Position numbers and translations under genes: made by a program. Shown piece by piece: positions 31,513 to 40,756 of a stretch of 64,000 bases of DNA. How positions within the stretch are numbered: position 1 is the stretch's first letter; each line of letters begins with the position of its first letter. The notes under the pieces were generated by a model that saw nothing but the letters and a program-made list of their open reading frames with translations, was not told the origin of the DNA and did not search any database. Location: positions 1 through 64,000 of the forward strand of contig CAOKWI010000019.1 in assembly GCA_948473115.1 (NCBI GenBank). The letters run 5' to 3'. The stretch is from an uncultured Lachnospiraceae bacterium (GTDB taxonomy: Bacteria; Bacillota; Clostridia; Lachnospirales; Lachnospiraceae).

Positions 31513-32271
31513 ATGAAGAGTACAGGTGAGATCAGGGCAGAGTTACAGGCAGCTTCCATAGACGGGCTGCCTGAATTTGTACACACCTACAAAAGCGATG
31601 AGCGGGCGGGCGTGCAAAAGCTGGTGGAGACGGCGGCGAAGCGAATGGCTTCCCTTGAGAAGGAGAGACAACGCATAGAACAGCTGAGGACCTATGAGAG
31701 ACAGTATGAAGGCTGCGGGCTGATCTGCGGGATAGACGAAGTCGGAAGGGGTCCCCTGGCAGGGCCTGTGGTCGCAGGTGCGGTTATCCTGCCGAAAGAT
31801 TGCAGGATCTTATATATAAATGATTCCAAGAAACTGTCCGAAAAAAAGAGAGAGGAACTCTACGAGGTCATTATGGAACAGGCGGTCGCCTGTGCGGTGG
31901 GGTATTCCACCCCGGAGAGGATCGATGAGATCAACATCCTGCAGGCTACTTATGAGGCCATGCGGGAGGCCATAGGAAAGCTGCGCCCCCAGCCGGATAT
32001 CCTGCTGAATGACGCGGTGAAGATCCCGGGGGTGGCGATCCCCCAGGTTCCGATCATCAAGGGGGATGCCAAGAGCATTTCCATCGGCGCTGCGAGCATT
32101 ATCGCAAAGGTTACAAGGGACCGCCTTATGGCGGAATATGACAAGGTCTATCCGGAATATGATTTTGCGGGGAACAAGGGGTATGGAAGCGCGGCGCATA
32201 TCGCCGCGGTAAAGAAATATGGTCCTACTCCCATACACCGCAGGAGTTTTATCAAAAACTTTATAAATTAA
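31513..32271 (+). CDS. rnhB: Ribonuclease HII
   Basis: A 252-residue enzyme removing ribonucleotides from DNA. A helical N-terminal extension of about 70 residues, as in Firmicutes RNase HII, precedes the catalytic fold: GIDEVGRGPLAGPVV (Asp-Glu), NDSKKLSEKKR, the LLNDAVKIPG Asp and GYGSAAH. It follows lepB closely and is followed by the FliK-like gene, as in Bacillus. Confidence 0.93.
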   Translation: MKSTGEIRAELQAASIDGLPEFVHTYKSDERAGVQKLVETAAKRMASLEKERQRIEQLRTYERQYEGCGLICGIDEVGRGPLAGPVVAGAVILPKDCRILYINDSKKLSEKKREELYEVIMEQAVACAVGYSTPERIDEINILQATYEAMREAIGKLRPQPDILLNDAVKIPGVAIPQVPIIKGDAKSISIGAASIIAKVTRDRLMAEYDKVYPEYDFAGNKGYGSAAHIAAVKKYGPTPIHRRSFIKNFIN

Positions 32272-32282
32272 AAGGAAATACT

Positions 32283-34106
32283 ATGAAATTAACGGATATT
32301 TTTGCGGGAAGGACGAAAAATGAAGATATCGGCAGGCTGCAGACAACAGCGCCTCCATCCTCCAATGCGGCGGCTGTGAACCGGCAGATCAGGTCCCTGG
32401 TGCCGGGGCAGACGATCCAGGGGGAAATTGTGTCCCGGAACGGCGGGGAAGTCCAGATCAGGACACCGGATGATCTGGTTTTCAATGCCAGGGTAGATCA
32501 GAGTATGAACATCGAGGTCGGGAAAAATATGACCTTCGAGGTGAAAAATAACGGAAGCGCCCTTACCTTAAGTCCCCTGTTTACCAATGTATCCACCGAT
32601 ATCAATGTGCTTAAGGCGCTGGATATGGCGGGAATCTCTGCAAATGAGACTTCTGTTGCCATGACAGAACAGATGATGAAGGCGGGACTTCCCGTGGACA
32701 GAAATGCCATCCAGCTGCTGTATAGGGAGGTGAATGCCTATCCTGACGCTGAAATATCGGATATCGTCAATCTCCATAAGCTGGGTCTGCCCGTGAACAG
32801 GGAAACCGTAAACCAGATGGCGGCTTACCGCAATCTGAATTATCAGCTGCTGCAGGGGATGGAGACTGTTATGGATGCCCTGCCCAATGTGATAGAAGAG
32901 CTCACCACAAAGGGGGATATGGCAGGTGCAACGCGGCTCTATCAGGAATTGCTGCATATGGCCGGTGAGAACGGTATGGCGGAAGCCCTTCCCTCTGGGG
33001 AAGCAGCGGGAAATGTGGCGGAAGGCAACGGGGGCGGCGCCCAGGGGACAATGCTGCAGAATCCTGGCGTACAGGATCCCGATACACAGAATCCGGCTGC
33101 GCAGGGCATCAATGGGCAGGGGATACTGGAAGGATCCAAGGCACTGGAGATGGCGGTAAAGCTGTCCACGGATCCCAATGAAATAGAAACGGCGGAACCC
33201 CTTCCCTTTGGGAAAGCCAGCGGGGCGCTGAAGGAAGGACAGGAGCAGGAGATCCCAAAGGAACTTCGGGCAGCGGTTGCCCGGGAACTGGGGCAGGCTC
33301 TTTCCCATCTGGAGCTGACTCCCCGGGAAAGCGCACAGCTGGTGCAGCAGATCAGGCAGTTTGCCGAGGGAAGCTCCGACGTGGGCAAGCTTTTTCAGGG
33401 GTTGCAGCAGATGCTGGGGAGGGCGGATGGGGAAAACCCGGGTGGAAAGGAAGCGTTACAGCTGCTGTTGTCCGGAAAAGGGCTCCGGACGCTGCTTGCG
33501 GATACCATAAAGAATGCCTGGACAGTCCGTCCCCAGGAAGTGGCTGATCCCCACAGGGTGGAAGACTTGTATCAGCGGCTGAACCGTCAGGTCAAGGGAC
33601 TGACACAGGTTCTGGAGACTGTGGGACAGGGCGGCTCCGAGGCATGTAAGGCGGCGTCCAATCTGTCCCAGAATATTGATTTTTTACAGCAGGTCAATCA
33701 GATGTACACCTATGTGCAGCTTCCGCTCCGTATGCAGCAGGGAAATGCCCATGGAGACCTCTACGTCTATACCAATAAGAGGAATCTGGCGGGAAAGGAT
33801 GGCACGGTCAGCGCGCTGCTGCACCTGGACATGGATCATCTGGGACCTGTGGATGTATATGTGGCAATGCAGAACAGCAAAGTGAGCACCAGGTTTTTTG
33901 TGGCGGATGACGAGATGCTGGATTTCCTGGGGGCGCATATGGATCTGCTCACGGACAGACTGCGGAAGCGCGGCTACGATTGCAGCATGTCCATGGAAAT
34001 ACGGGGAGAAAAGGCATCCGGTTCCACAAAAGGAGGCCTGGGGCCGCTTCTGGAACAGGAGAAGGGTGTGGCGCTGAGCCATTATGCATTTGACGTCCGC
34101 ACCTGA
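32283..34106 (+). CDS. FliK-like (YlqG-type) protein of unknown role
   Basis: A 607-residue mostly hydrophilic protein. The N-terminal 100 residues form a compact beta-rich domain (LVPGQTIQGEIVSRNGGEVQIRT). The middle (about 225-330) is low-complexity, Gly/Gln-rich and probably disordered. The C-terminal 130 residues resemble the FliK hook-length-control domain (YVYTNKRNLAGKDGTVSALL, LDMDHLGPVDVYV). Its position after rnhB and before an FlhB-like gene equals Bacillus ylqG-ylqH. No other flagellar genes are in the window, so a non-flagellar function is possible. Confidence 0.75.
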   Translation: MKLTDIFAGRTKNEDIGRLQTTAPPSSNAAAVNRQIRSLVPGQTIQGEIVSRNGGEVQIRTPDDLVFNARVDQSMNIEVGKNMTFEVKNNGSALTLSPLFTNVSTDINVLKALDMAGISANETSVAMTEQMMKAGLPVDRNAIQLLYREVNAYPDAEISDIVNLHKLGLPVNRETVNQMAAYRNLNYQLLQGMETVMDALPNVIEELTTKGDMAGATRLYQELLHMAGENGMAEALPSGEAAGNVAEGNGGGAQGTMLQNPGVQDPDTQNPAAQGINGQGILEGSKALEMAVKLSTDPNEIETAEPLPFGKASGALKEGQEQEIPKELRAAVARELGQALSHLELTPRESAQLVQQIRQFAEGSSDVGKLFQGLQQMLGRADGENPGGKEALQLLLSGKGLRTLLADTIKNAWTVRPQEVADPHRVEDLYQRLNRQVKGLTQVLETVGQGGSEACKAASNLSQNIDFLQQVNQMYTYVQLPLRMQQGNAHGDLYVYTNKRNLAGKDGTVSALLHLDMDHLGPVDVYVAMQNSKVSTRFFVADDEMLDFLGAHMDLLTDRLRKRGYDCSMSMEIRGEKASGSTKGGLGPLLEQEKGVALSHYAFDVRT

Positions 34107-34178
34107 TGTGCCGAAGAAGCAGGAGCGTGCCGGTACACTGGCGCGGGAAGCGAGATGTATGTCGATGGGGGTGGCAGC

Positions 34179-34472
34179 ATGGCGGAAAAAGAGGAAAAAC
34201 AGAAATTAAAGCAGGCCATAGCGCTGGAGTATGACCCGGAGGACGACGCCCCCAGAGTCATAGCAAGCGGACGCGGCGCACTGGCGGAGCGTATCATTGA
34301 GAAGGCCCAGGAGAGCAACGTGCCTGTCCACAGGGACGATAAACTGGCGGATACGCTGTCAAAGCTGGATATCGGCGATATGATCCCTCCGGAGCTGTAT
34401 GAGGTGGTGGCGGAAATCCTGATATTTGTGGATTCCATGGATAAATTAAAGAGTAAGATCAAAAAGAGGTAA
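34179..34472 (+). CDS. ylqH: FlhB-like cytoplasmic domain protein (YlqH/FlhX)
   Basis: A 97-residue protein matching only the C-terminal cytosolic part of FlhB (AIALEYDPEDDAPRVIASGRG, IPPELYEVVAEILIFVD). The membrane part and the autocleavage motif NPTH are absent. I used ATG 34179 (GGGGGTGG upstream). Together with the FliK-like gene it forms the conserved Firmicutes pair whose role outside flagella is unknown. Confidence 0.82.
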   Translation: MAEKEEKQKLKQAIALEYDPEDDAPRVIASGRGALAERIIEKAQESNVPVHRDDKLADTLSKLDIGDMIPPELYEVVAEILIFVDSMDKLKSKIKKR

Positions 34473-34476
34473 TTCT

Positions 34477-34839
34477 TTGAATAAAAGGGAGACAGGGACA
34501 GATAAGGAGGCGCTGGCGGCCAGGTACCTTACCGTCCGCGGAATGTGTGTGAAAGAGCGCAATTTCCGCTGCCGGCAGGGGGAAATCGACCTGATCGGCT
34601 TTCATGACGGCTATCTGGTGTTCGTGGAGGTAAAATACCGGCGCACGGGGGAGTTCGGCACCGCCCTGGAGGCGGTGGATGTCCGCAAGCAGCGCAGGAT
34701 CTGCAGGACGGCTGATTACTACAGGTACTTGCACCGGCTGGGGGAGGACCGTCCCGTGCGGTATGATGTGGTGGCGGTCCAGGGGACAGAGATCAGATGG
34801 ATACAGAATGCGTTCCCCCATATTTATTCCCGCGGCTGA
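34477..34839 (+). CDS. yraN: YraN family (UPF0102) endonuclease-like protein
   Basis: A 120-residue protein with the nuclease-fold core GEIDLIGFHDGYLVFVEVKY (the D...E-x-K pattern) and the downstream Arg/Lys helix. The family is found next to rnhB widely and is thought to act on DNA, but its biochemical role is not settled. The start is TTG 34477, 4 bp after the previous stop. Confidence 0.88.
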   Translation: MNKRETGTDKEALAARYLTVRGMCVKERNFRCRQGEIDLIGFHDGYLVFVEVKYRRTGEFGTALEAVDVRKQRRICRTADYYRYLHRLGEDRPVRYDVVAVQGTEIRWIQNAFPHIYSRG

Positions 34840-34896
34840 AGACACGGCATTATATTCTGATTTGAGACGCAGCGAAGCTGCGGCATGGAGGATGGT

Positions 34897-35778
34897 ATGT
34901 ATCGGATCACGCGCACAGGGAAGGCAGGGGAAGTCCTGAGACAGAATGGCATCAGACTGGAGAACGGGCAGGAGCTGGAGTATCTCACCTTTCCGTCCTT
35001 TGAGGAGAGCGGCGTGGTGGAGCACCTGGTCACCACCCGCCTGGGCGGTGTCAGTACCGGGGAACTTGCCACCATGAACCTCAGCTTTACGCGGGGGGAC
35101 AGGGAGGAAAACGTACTGGAGAATTACCGCAGGATCGCCGGGGTGCTGGGATGCGGCCTGGAGGATATGGTGGCCTCCCACCAGACCCACACGGTAAATA
35201 TCCGCCGTGTCACGGCGGCGGACAGGGGAAAGGGTATCCTTAAGCCAAGGGACTATGAAAAGATAGACGGGCTGATGACCGATGAAAGCGGGATCGCGCT
35301 GGCGACCTTTTACGCGGACTGTGTGCCACTGCTTTTCCTGGATCCGGTGCACAGGGCTATCGGGCTTGCCCATTCCGGCTGGAGAGGCACTGTGTGCCGC
35401 ATGGGGAAATGCATGACAGAGGCCATGGCGGAAGCCTTTGGCAGCAGGCCTTCGGAGCTGATCGCGGCGATAGGGCCGTCGATCTGCCGGGACTGCTATG
35501 AAGTGGGTGAAGAGGTTGCGGAACAGTTCTGGCAGACCTTTGGCGGAAAGGAGCATTGCGGAAGGATCGTGTCGCAGGGAAAGGACGCGGGAAAATACCA
35601 GCTTGACTTATGGCTTGCCAACAGACGGATCCTGGAAGAGGCGGGAATCTCCCGTGAACGCATATCCGTCACGGATATCTGCACCTGCCATAACAGCGGG
35701 TATCTGTTTTCCCACAGGGGCAGCAGGGGGCACAGGGGAAACCTGGGGGTTTTCCTCATGCTGAAACCGTTGTCCTGA
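34897..35778 (+). CDS. pgeF: PgeF/YfiH (LACC1-type) multicopper-fold enzyme
   Basis: A 293-residue protein with the family metal-site residues: His in VASHQTHTVNI, Cys in ADCVPLLFLDP and His in LAHSGWRGTV. Family members act as purine nucleoside phosphorylase/adenosine deaminase-type enzymes, and a peptidoglycan-editing role (PgeF) is reported in E. coli. I chose ATG 34897 with GGAGG 5 bp upstream; ATG 34885 is in frame. A CGCAGC-GAA-GCTGCG hairpin (34868-34882) lies just before the ribosome site. Confidence 0.88.
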   Translation: MYRITRTGKAGEVLRQNGIRLENGQELEYLTFPSFEESGVVEHLVTTRLGGVSTGELATMNLSFTRGDREENVLENYRRIAGVLGCGLEDMVASHQTHTVNIRRVTAADRGKGILKPRDYEKIDGLMTDESGIALATFYADCVPLLFLDPVHRAIGLAHSGWRGTVCRMGKCMTEAMAEAFGSRPSELIAAIGPSICRDCYEVGEEVAEQFWQTFGGKEHCGRIVSQGKDAGKYQLDLWLANRRILEEAGISRERISVTDICTCHNSGYLFSHRGSRGHRGNLGVFLMLKPLS

Positions 35779-35784
35779 AATGAT

Positions 35785-35833
35785 TGTTAAGGAAATCTTC
35801 ATAAAATTCCCATGGAACTGTTAAAAAAAATCT
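35785..35833 (+). promoter_or_regulatory. Direct repeats upstream of the large two-component system
   Basis: TGTTAAGGAAATCT (35785-35798) and TGTTAAAAAAAATCT (35819-35833) are near-identical, 34 bp apart start to start. A TATAAG -10-like hexamer follows at about 35844. They may be autoregulatory binding sites of the OmpR-type regulator. Confidence 0.35.
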
Positions 35834-35881
35834 GGTTTACTACTATAAGGGTATTAAGTGGACAGGAGTGAGAGTATAACT

Positions 35882-36574
35882 ATGGCGAATATTCTGGTTT
35901 GTGATGATGATAAGGAAATCGTGGATGCCATTGAGATTTATTTGAGTCAGGACGGTTATCGGATCTTCAAGGCTTATGACGGTGAGCAGGCCATCGAACT
36001 GATGAAGAGGGAGGATATCCAGCTTCTGATCATGGATATCATGATGCCTAAGCTGGATGGCATACGCGCCACGCTGAAGATACGGGAATACAGCAGTATC
36101 CCTATCATCATCCTGTCGGCGAAATCTGAGGACACGGACAAGATCCTGGGGCTGAACATCGGCGCCGACGATTATATCACAAAGCCCTTTAATCCGCTGG
36201 AGCTGGCAGCCAGGGTGAAATCAAACCTGCGCCGTTATACCTCCCTGGGAAGCCTGAATATGGACAATAAGGCCATCTATCAGGTGGGAGGGCTGGTGAT
36301 CAATGACGAGACCAAGCAGGTGACCGTGGATGATGAGCCGGTCAAGATGACTCCCATCGAGTATAACATTTTGCTGCTGCTGGTAAAGAATCAGGGAAGG
36401 GTCTTTTCCATCGATCAGATCTACGAGAGCATCTGGAATGAGAATGCCATCGGGGCAGACAACACAGTGGCCGTCCACATCAGGCATATCAGGGAGAAGA
36501 TAGAGATCAACCCCAAGGAGCCGAGGTACCTGAAAGTGGTATGGGGCGTGGGTTATAAAATAGACAAACAATAG
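35882..36574 (+). CDS. OmpR-family response regulator
   Basis: A 230-residue regulator: receiver with DDD at 8-10, D52 in IMDIMMPKLDG and TKPFN, then a winged helix (MTPIEYNILLLL, VAVHIRHIREKIEI, VWGVGYKI). ATG 35882 starts the conserved core. It is followed 13 bp later by a large sensor kinase. Closest in form to VanR/PhoP-like regulators. Confidence 0.88.
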   Translation: MANILVCDDDKEIVDAIEIYLSQDGYRIFKAYDGEQAIELMKREDIQLLIMDIMMPKLDGIRATLKIREYSSIPIIILSAKSEDTDKILGLNIGADDYITKPFNPLELAARVKSNLRRYTSLGSLNMDNKAIYQVGGLVINDETKQVTVDDEPVKMTPIEYNILLLLVKNQGRVFSIDQIYESIWNENAIGADNTVAVHIRHIREKIEINPKEPRYLKVVWGVGYKIDKQ

Positions 36575-36587
36575 TGATCGGAGAAAC

Positions 36588-39320
36588 ATGAAGCGGACCG
36601 CAAAGAACAACACATTAAAAAGAACCGGCATCGGGCTGTTGCAGCATTTACTGGCAGCCCTTGTTTTGATCGCGGTGGCGGGTCTCCTCCTCAATTCCTA
36701 TGTGGAGGTGGAATCCATCGACGGCCCCCAGGTTTATAAGATATTCCCATTTGAGACGGATCAGGAATTTGAGGAATCGGAGGTGTTCCATGATCTGTTC
36801 CGCAATGCGGTGTCTGATATCACCCAGCTGGTGATGATCAAGGGGCAGCTGGAAACAGGTGGTGTGTTCAATCCCTCCAGAAAGATCGATGTGACAGAAT
36901 ATGCCGCCCAGATGGACGAGGAGCACCAGTGTCCGGTGACGGCTGTCTATGAACTGGACGATCTGATCAAATGGGGCAAAGCGGGGGTGGGTTATACAGA
37001 ACGGACCATGAGCCAGTCGGAGTTTGTTAATTACTTCGGCAATGTGCTTTATGTGGACAACTTTGGGCTGGACGAGGACGGACAGCTCTGCTTTGTGGGC
37101 TTTCATAAGGTAGTCGCGGAAGACGGGGAACCAAAGGATGATATGTCAGGCGAGGAGCAGCCGGACAGTGAGGAACAGCAGCCGGTTGCGGAGACGGAGT
37201 ATGAGCAGAAGCTGAGGACAGCATTTGAAACATGCCCGGTGGATCTTCTGGAGGACAAGGTTTCCTCTTATATCATGAAGCAGGGGATTGATGGGATCGT
37301 CTCCTCCAGGGAAGATGACGGGATCATCTCTATTTCACTTTCCCTGCTGAACTGCCGTTATGAGACCGTGGACGGGGAAAAGCAGCTGCTGGCCTATGCG
37401 GATAACTGGATCGATTACATGGAATTACAGGCAAATACGGTGCTGTCCATAGAGCAGCTTACCTGGAATTACCAGCGCTACCAGGTGTGCAATGATGCCT
37501 ACAGGGAGGGCAACAGCAATATAAAATATATGATCCGCATGATGACGGATGAGGGAATGTGCACATACACCAATGTCTCTGATCTGGAGGAGGCGGAGGA
37601 CAATGCCGTGACGGAGTTCTTTTCCGAGTACAGGAGGTATCTGATCTATTATCCCGACAGCCTGGTGTTTATGGGGAATACCGTCCTGAGCGAGGAGGAG
37701 ATCGACGAATATATCAGTGTCTACGGCTACGCCTACCCTGACACCACCCACATCTGGCTGGGAATTGACACCGGTTACGGAGTGCAGGAGGACGCTTTTT
37801 ATAATGCATGGGCCGTCTATAACCGGATCGTCCCCAATGTAGGGAGGATCCTGGTATGGATCATTATGCTTGCCATGGTCTGGCTGGGGCTGGGCTTGTA
37901 TCTGACCGTAACGGCAGGTGTTTCCTTCAATGAGGAGGGGGAGCGGGTCGAACTGCTGAACCGTTTTGACCGTCTTTGGACAGAGGTGGCACTGCTGCTG
38001 GCCCTGGCCTTTTTATACGGCGGACGCTGGGGATATCAGATGCTTCGTGGCATGAGCGGGACGGAGGGGGTGGTCCCTTCGGAAATTTGGGGGATCCAGC
38101 TGACCAGGCTATATCGGTATGGCGTGTTTGCGGCATATGGCGTTTATGTCAGCCTGTCCGTGAGCCTGATCTGGTACAGCCTGGTGCGCCGGGTGAGATG
38201 CGGCAACCTGTGGACGGACAGCTTTCTGCACAGCCTGTGCTTGTGGATCCGCAATATGGTTGTTTTTGTATTTCGGCATAAAAATTCTGTGATCAGCACA
38301 TTGATCCCGTATAATCTGTTCCTGTTTGCAAACCTGATCGGGGGGATTTCCGTTTACAGTTTTCGACAGGAACGTCTCCTGGCGGGCCTGATCCTGGTGG
38401 GCATCATCCTGTTTGACGGCGTTGTGGGGGTGCTGATGTTCAAGCGCAGCGCGGAACAGGTGGAGATTGTGGAGGGAATCAACCGGATCCGTGACGGAGA
38501 GGTGGAATTTAAGCTGGCAACGAATAACCTGCACGGCGCCAGCAGGGAAATGGCGGACGCGGTGAACAATATCGGGGAAGGTATCCGGAAAGCGGTCAAG
38601 ACCAGCATGAAGGACGAGCAGATGAAGACAGATCTGATCACCAATGTCTCCCACGATATCAAGACGCCCCTGACCTCAATCATCAATTATGTGGATCTGC
38701 TGAAACGGTTGAAGATAGGGCAGGAACCTGCCAGGAGTTATATCGATATCCTGGACAGCAAGGCGCAGCGGCTGAAGCAGCTGACGGATGACCTGGTGGA
38801 AGCCTCCAAGATTTCTTCCGGAAATATTGAACTGAATCAGGAAAAACTGAATCTGACAGAGCTGATCAATCAGAGCTTCGGGGAATTTTCCGAGAAGCTG
38901 GAGGAGCAGAAGCTGCAGGTTGTATTTGAGAATAACAGTTCTCCAGCCTATATTTATGCGGACAGCCGGAGAATGTGGCGGGTGGTGGAGAACCTGTTCA
39001 ACAATATCTGTAAATATGCCATGGAGGGCACCCGCGTCTATGTGGATATGATGGTGGAAGACGGCAAGGTAGGGGTTTCCTTCAAGAATATCTCCAAACA
39101 GCAGATGAACATCCGCCCGGAGGAACTGACAGAGAGATTTATCAGAGGAGATTCCTCCAGGTCCACGGAGGGAAGCGGCCTGGGCCTGTCTATTGCGCAG
39201 AGCCTTGTGCAGGTACAGGGAGGCAGCTTCCAGATCTATCTGGACGGGGATCTGTTTAAGATCATGATAGAGTTTCCCGAGTATGTGGAGGAAGGGCCGG
39301 AGGAAGAAACAGAAGGATGA
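36588..39320 (+). CDS. Large sensor histidine kinase (910 aa)
   Basis: A 910-residue kinase, much longer than usual. One membrane segment (about 18-38) is followed by a roughly 380-residue extracytoplasmic region rich in acidic residues. Five or six more segments (about 420-620) precede a HAMP-like linker, the H-box VSHDIKTPLTSIINY, N-box VENLFNNICKYA and GSGLGLSIAQSL. Two blocks of membrane helices around a large external domain suggest sensing of an envelope ligand. It is convergent with the prs-like gene, 18 bp apart. Confidence 0.86.
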   Translation: MKRTAKNNTLKRTGIGLLQHLLAALVLIAVAGLLLNSYVEVESIDGPQVYKIFPFETDQEFEESEVFHDLFRNAVSDITQLVMIKGQLETGGVFNPSRKIDVTEYAAQMDEEHQCPVTAVYELDDLIKWGKAGVGYTERTMSQSEFVNYFGNVLYVDNFGLDEDGQLCFVGFHKVVAEDGEPKDDMSGEEQPDSEEQQPVAETEYEQKLRTAFETCPVDLLEDKVSSYIMKQGIDGIVSSREDDGIISISLSLLNCRYETVDGEKQLLAYADNWIDYMELQANTVLSIEQLTWNYQRYQVCNDAYREGNSNIKYMIRMMTDEGMCTYTNVSDLEEAEDNAVTEFFSEYRRYLIYYPDSLVFMGNTVLSEEEIDEYISVYGYAYPDTTHIWLGIDTGYGVQEDAFYNAWAVYNRIVPNVGRILVWIIMLAMVWLGLGLYLTVTAGVSFNEEGERVELLNRFDRLWTEVALLLALAFLYGGRWGYQMLRGMSGTEGVVPSEIWGIQLTRLYRYGVFAAYGVYVSLSVSLIWYSLVRRVRCGNLWTDSFLHSLCLWIRNMVVFVFRHKNSVISTLIPYNLFLFANLIGGISVYSFRQERLLAGLILVGIILFDGVVGVLMFKRSAEQVEIVEGINRIRDGEVEFKLATNNLHGASREMADAVNNIGEGIRKAVKTSMKDEQMKTDLITNVSHDIKTPLTSIINYVDLLKRLKIGQEPARSYIDILDSKAQRLKQLTDDLVEASKISSGNIELNQEKLNLTELINQSFGEFSEKLEEQKLQVVFENNSSPAYIYADSRRMWRVVENLFNNICKYAMEGTRVYVDMMVEDGKVGVSFKNISKQQMNIRPEELTERFIRGDSSRSTEGSGLGLSIAQSLVQVQGGSFQIYLDGDLFKIMIEFPEYVEEGPEEETEG

Positions 39321-39338
39321 TATTTCCCTATATCAGCA

Positions 39339-40529
39339 TCATATCTGCATCATCATCCGGTTATTGTATGCGATCACAATATCCTGGATCTTTTCCGTGG
39401 TGGCCATTGCGTTGGTGAGGGAAGCGTCATGGTTCATGAAGTCGATCAGGGAGGCGACAAACTTGCTCATATCCGCTTCAATGAAGTAAGGTCTGCTGTA
39501 CAGTTCGGGGGGCAGATAAGTGAGGTCAGTGGTGACCACCTTATCGAAATAGCCCTGTTCATAGGCGGTGTCAAAGGCCTTGAGACCGTCGGTAAAGAGT
39601 CCGAAGGTGCAGCAGATGAACACTCTCCGGGCATTCATTGCCTTCAGCTGCTTTGCCGTGTCCAGCATGCTTCCGCCGGAGGAGATCATGTCGTCAATGA
39701 TGATGATATCCTTACCGTCGATATTATCCCCCAGAAATTCATGGGCCACAATGGGATTCTTGCCGTTTACCATGGTGGAGTAGTCCCGCCGTTTGTAGAA
39801 CATGCCGGTATCGACTCCCAGGACGGTGGCAAAGTAGATGGCCCGGTCCAGGGCGCCTTCATCGGGGCTGATCACAAGGAGATGCTCCTTGTCCACGATC
39901 AGGTCATCCTCGTAGTTGAGCAGCGCCTTGATGAACTGGTAGGGGGGCGTAAAGTTGTCAAAACCGTTCAGCGGGGCAGCGTTCTGTACCCTGGGGTCGT
40001 GGGCGTCGAAGGTAATGAAATTGTTGACACCCATATCCCGGAGCTCTTCCAGCGCATAGGCACAGTCCAGGGATTCCCTGCCGTTTCTCTTGTGCTGCCT
40101 GCCCTCGTAGAGGAAGGGCATGATCACGTTGATGCGGTGGGCCTTGCCGTTGCATGCGGATATGACGCGCTTTAAATCCTGGTAGTGGTCGTCAGGGGAC
40201 ATATGATTGGTATAACCGTTCATTTCATAGGTGATGCTGTGGTTGCACACATCCACTAACAAAAAGAGATCTTTACCGCGGATGGACTCGCCGAAAACGG
40301 CTTTTGCCTCGCCGGTCCCGAAACGGGGGATGGAGACGTCCGCCAGATAATTGTTCTCGCTGTACCCGTGGAAAGCGGGGTCTTTTTTTACTTTGTCATT
40401 GTGGATATTCTTGCGGAACTCAACCATGTAGCTGTTGATCCTGCGTCCCATATGCTCTGCGGAGGGCAGGGCAGCAATCTTCAGGGGAGCCACAGGCATA
40501 GCGTTTTCCAGTTCACGTAAATTAGGCAT
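39339..40529 (-). CDS. prs: Ribose-phosphate pyrophosphokinase, long divergent type
   Basis: A 396-residue enzyme, against about 315 for the usual class. It keeps the PRPP-binding loop (DIIIIDDMISSGGSM) and the flexible loop KRRDYSTMVNG, and would make PRPP from ribose 5-phosphate and ATP. The extra N-terminal and internal segments mark the long variant seen in Clostridia. AGGAGG-like GGAGG precedes the ATG. It has its own minus-strand promoter. Confidence 0.88.
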   Translation of the reverse strand: MPNLRELENAMPVAPLKIAALPSAEHMGRRINSYMVEFRKNIHNDKVKKDPAFHGYSENNYLADVSIPRFGTGEAKAVFGESIRGKDLFLLVDVCNHSITYEMNGYTNHMSPDDHYQDLKRVISACNGKAHRINVIMPFLYEGRQHKRNGRESLDCAYALEELRDMGVNNFITFDAHDPRVQNAAPLNGFDNFTPPYQFIKALLNYEDDLIVDKEHLLVISPDEGALDRAIYFATVLGVDTGMFYKRRDYSTMVNGKNPIVAHEFLGDNIDGKDIIIIDDMISSGGSMLDTAKQLKAMNARRVFICCTFGLFTDGLKAFDTAYEQGYFDKVVTTDLTYLPPELYSRPYFIEADMSKFVASLIDFMNHDASLTNAMATTEKIQDIVIAYNNRMMMQI

Positions 40530-40587
40530 AGTAACCTCCAGGTGTAGTAAATAGATATGTGTTTCATGGTTGGATTGTACTATTTAT

Positions 40588-40616
40588 TTTATAACATTAT
40601 GCTAGTGACACGTCAA
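40588..40616 (-). promoter_or_regulatory. Promoter of the prs-like gene
   Basis: On the minus strand TTGACG (40616-40611), a 17-bp spacer and TATAAA (40593-40588) form a good housekeeping promoter about 60 bp before the start codon. Confidence 0.7.
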
Positions 40617-40655
40617 GAAATTTATGGTTAAATTATAGGGGATGGCAAGGGGGAC

Positions 40656-40677
40656 GGAGCCCGGCCGCCCGGGCTCC
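40656..40677. repeat. GC-rich hairpin upstream of the DUF512 gene
   Basis: GGAGCCCGG-CCGC-CCGGGCTCC, perfect 9-bp arms, without a T-run. It lies between the divergent prs-like and DUF512 genes and would be in the 5' leader of the latter. Confidence 0.5.
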
Positions 40678-40756
40678 TGTATCTTGCGGATGGTGGAGAA
40701 AGGTAAGGAATGGCGGACAGGTTGGAATGGCGGATTAGGAAAGAATGGAGTTTGGG

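Noticed and set aside
40656..40677. Terminator between prs-like and DUF512 genes
   Set aside because: The hairpin has no T-run on either strand and the genes are divergent, so nothing needs ending there.
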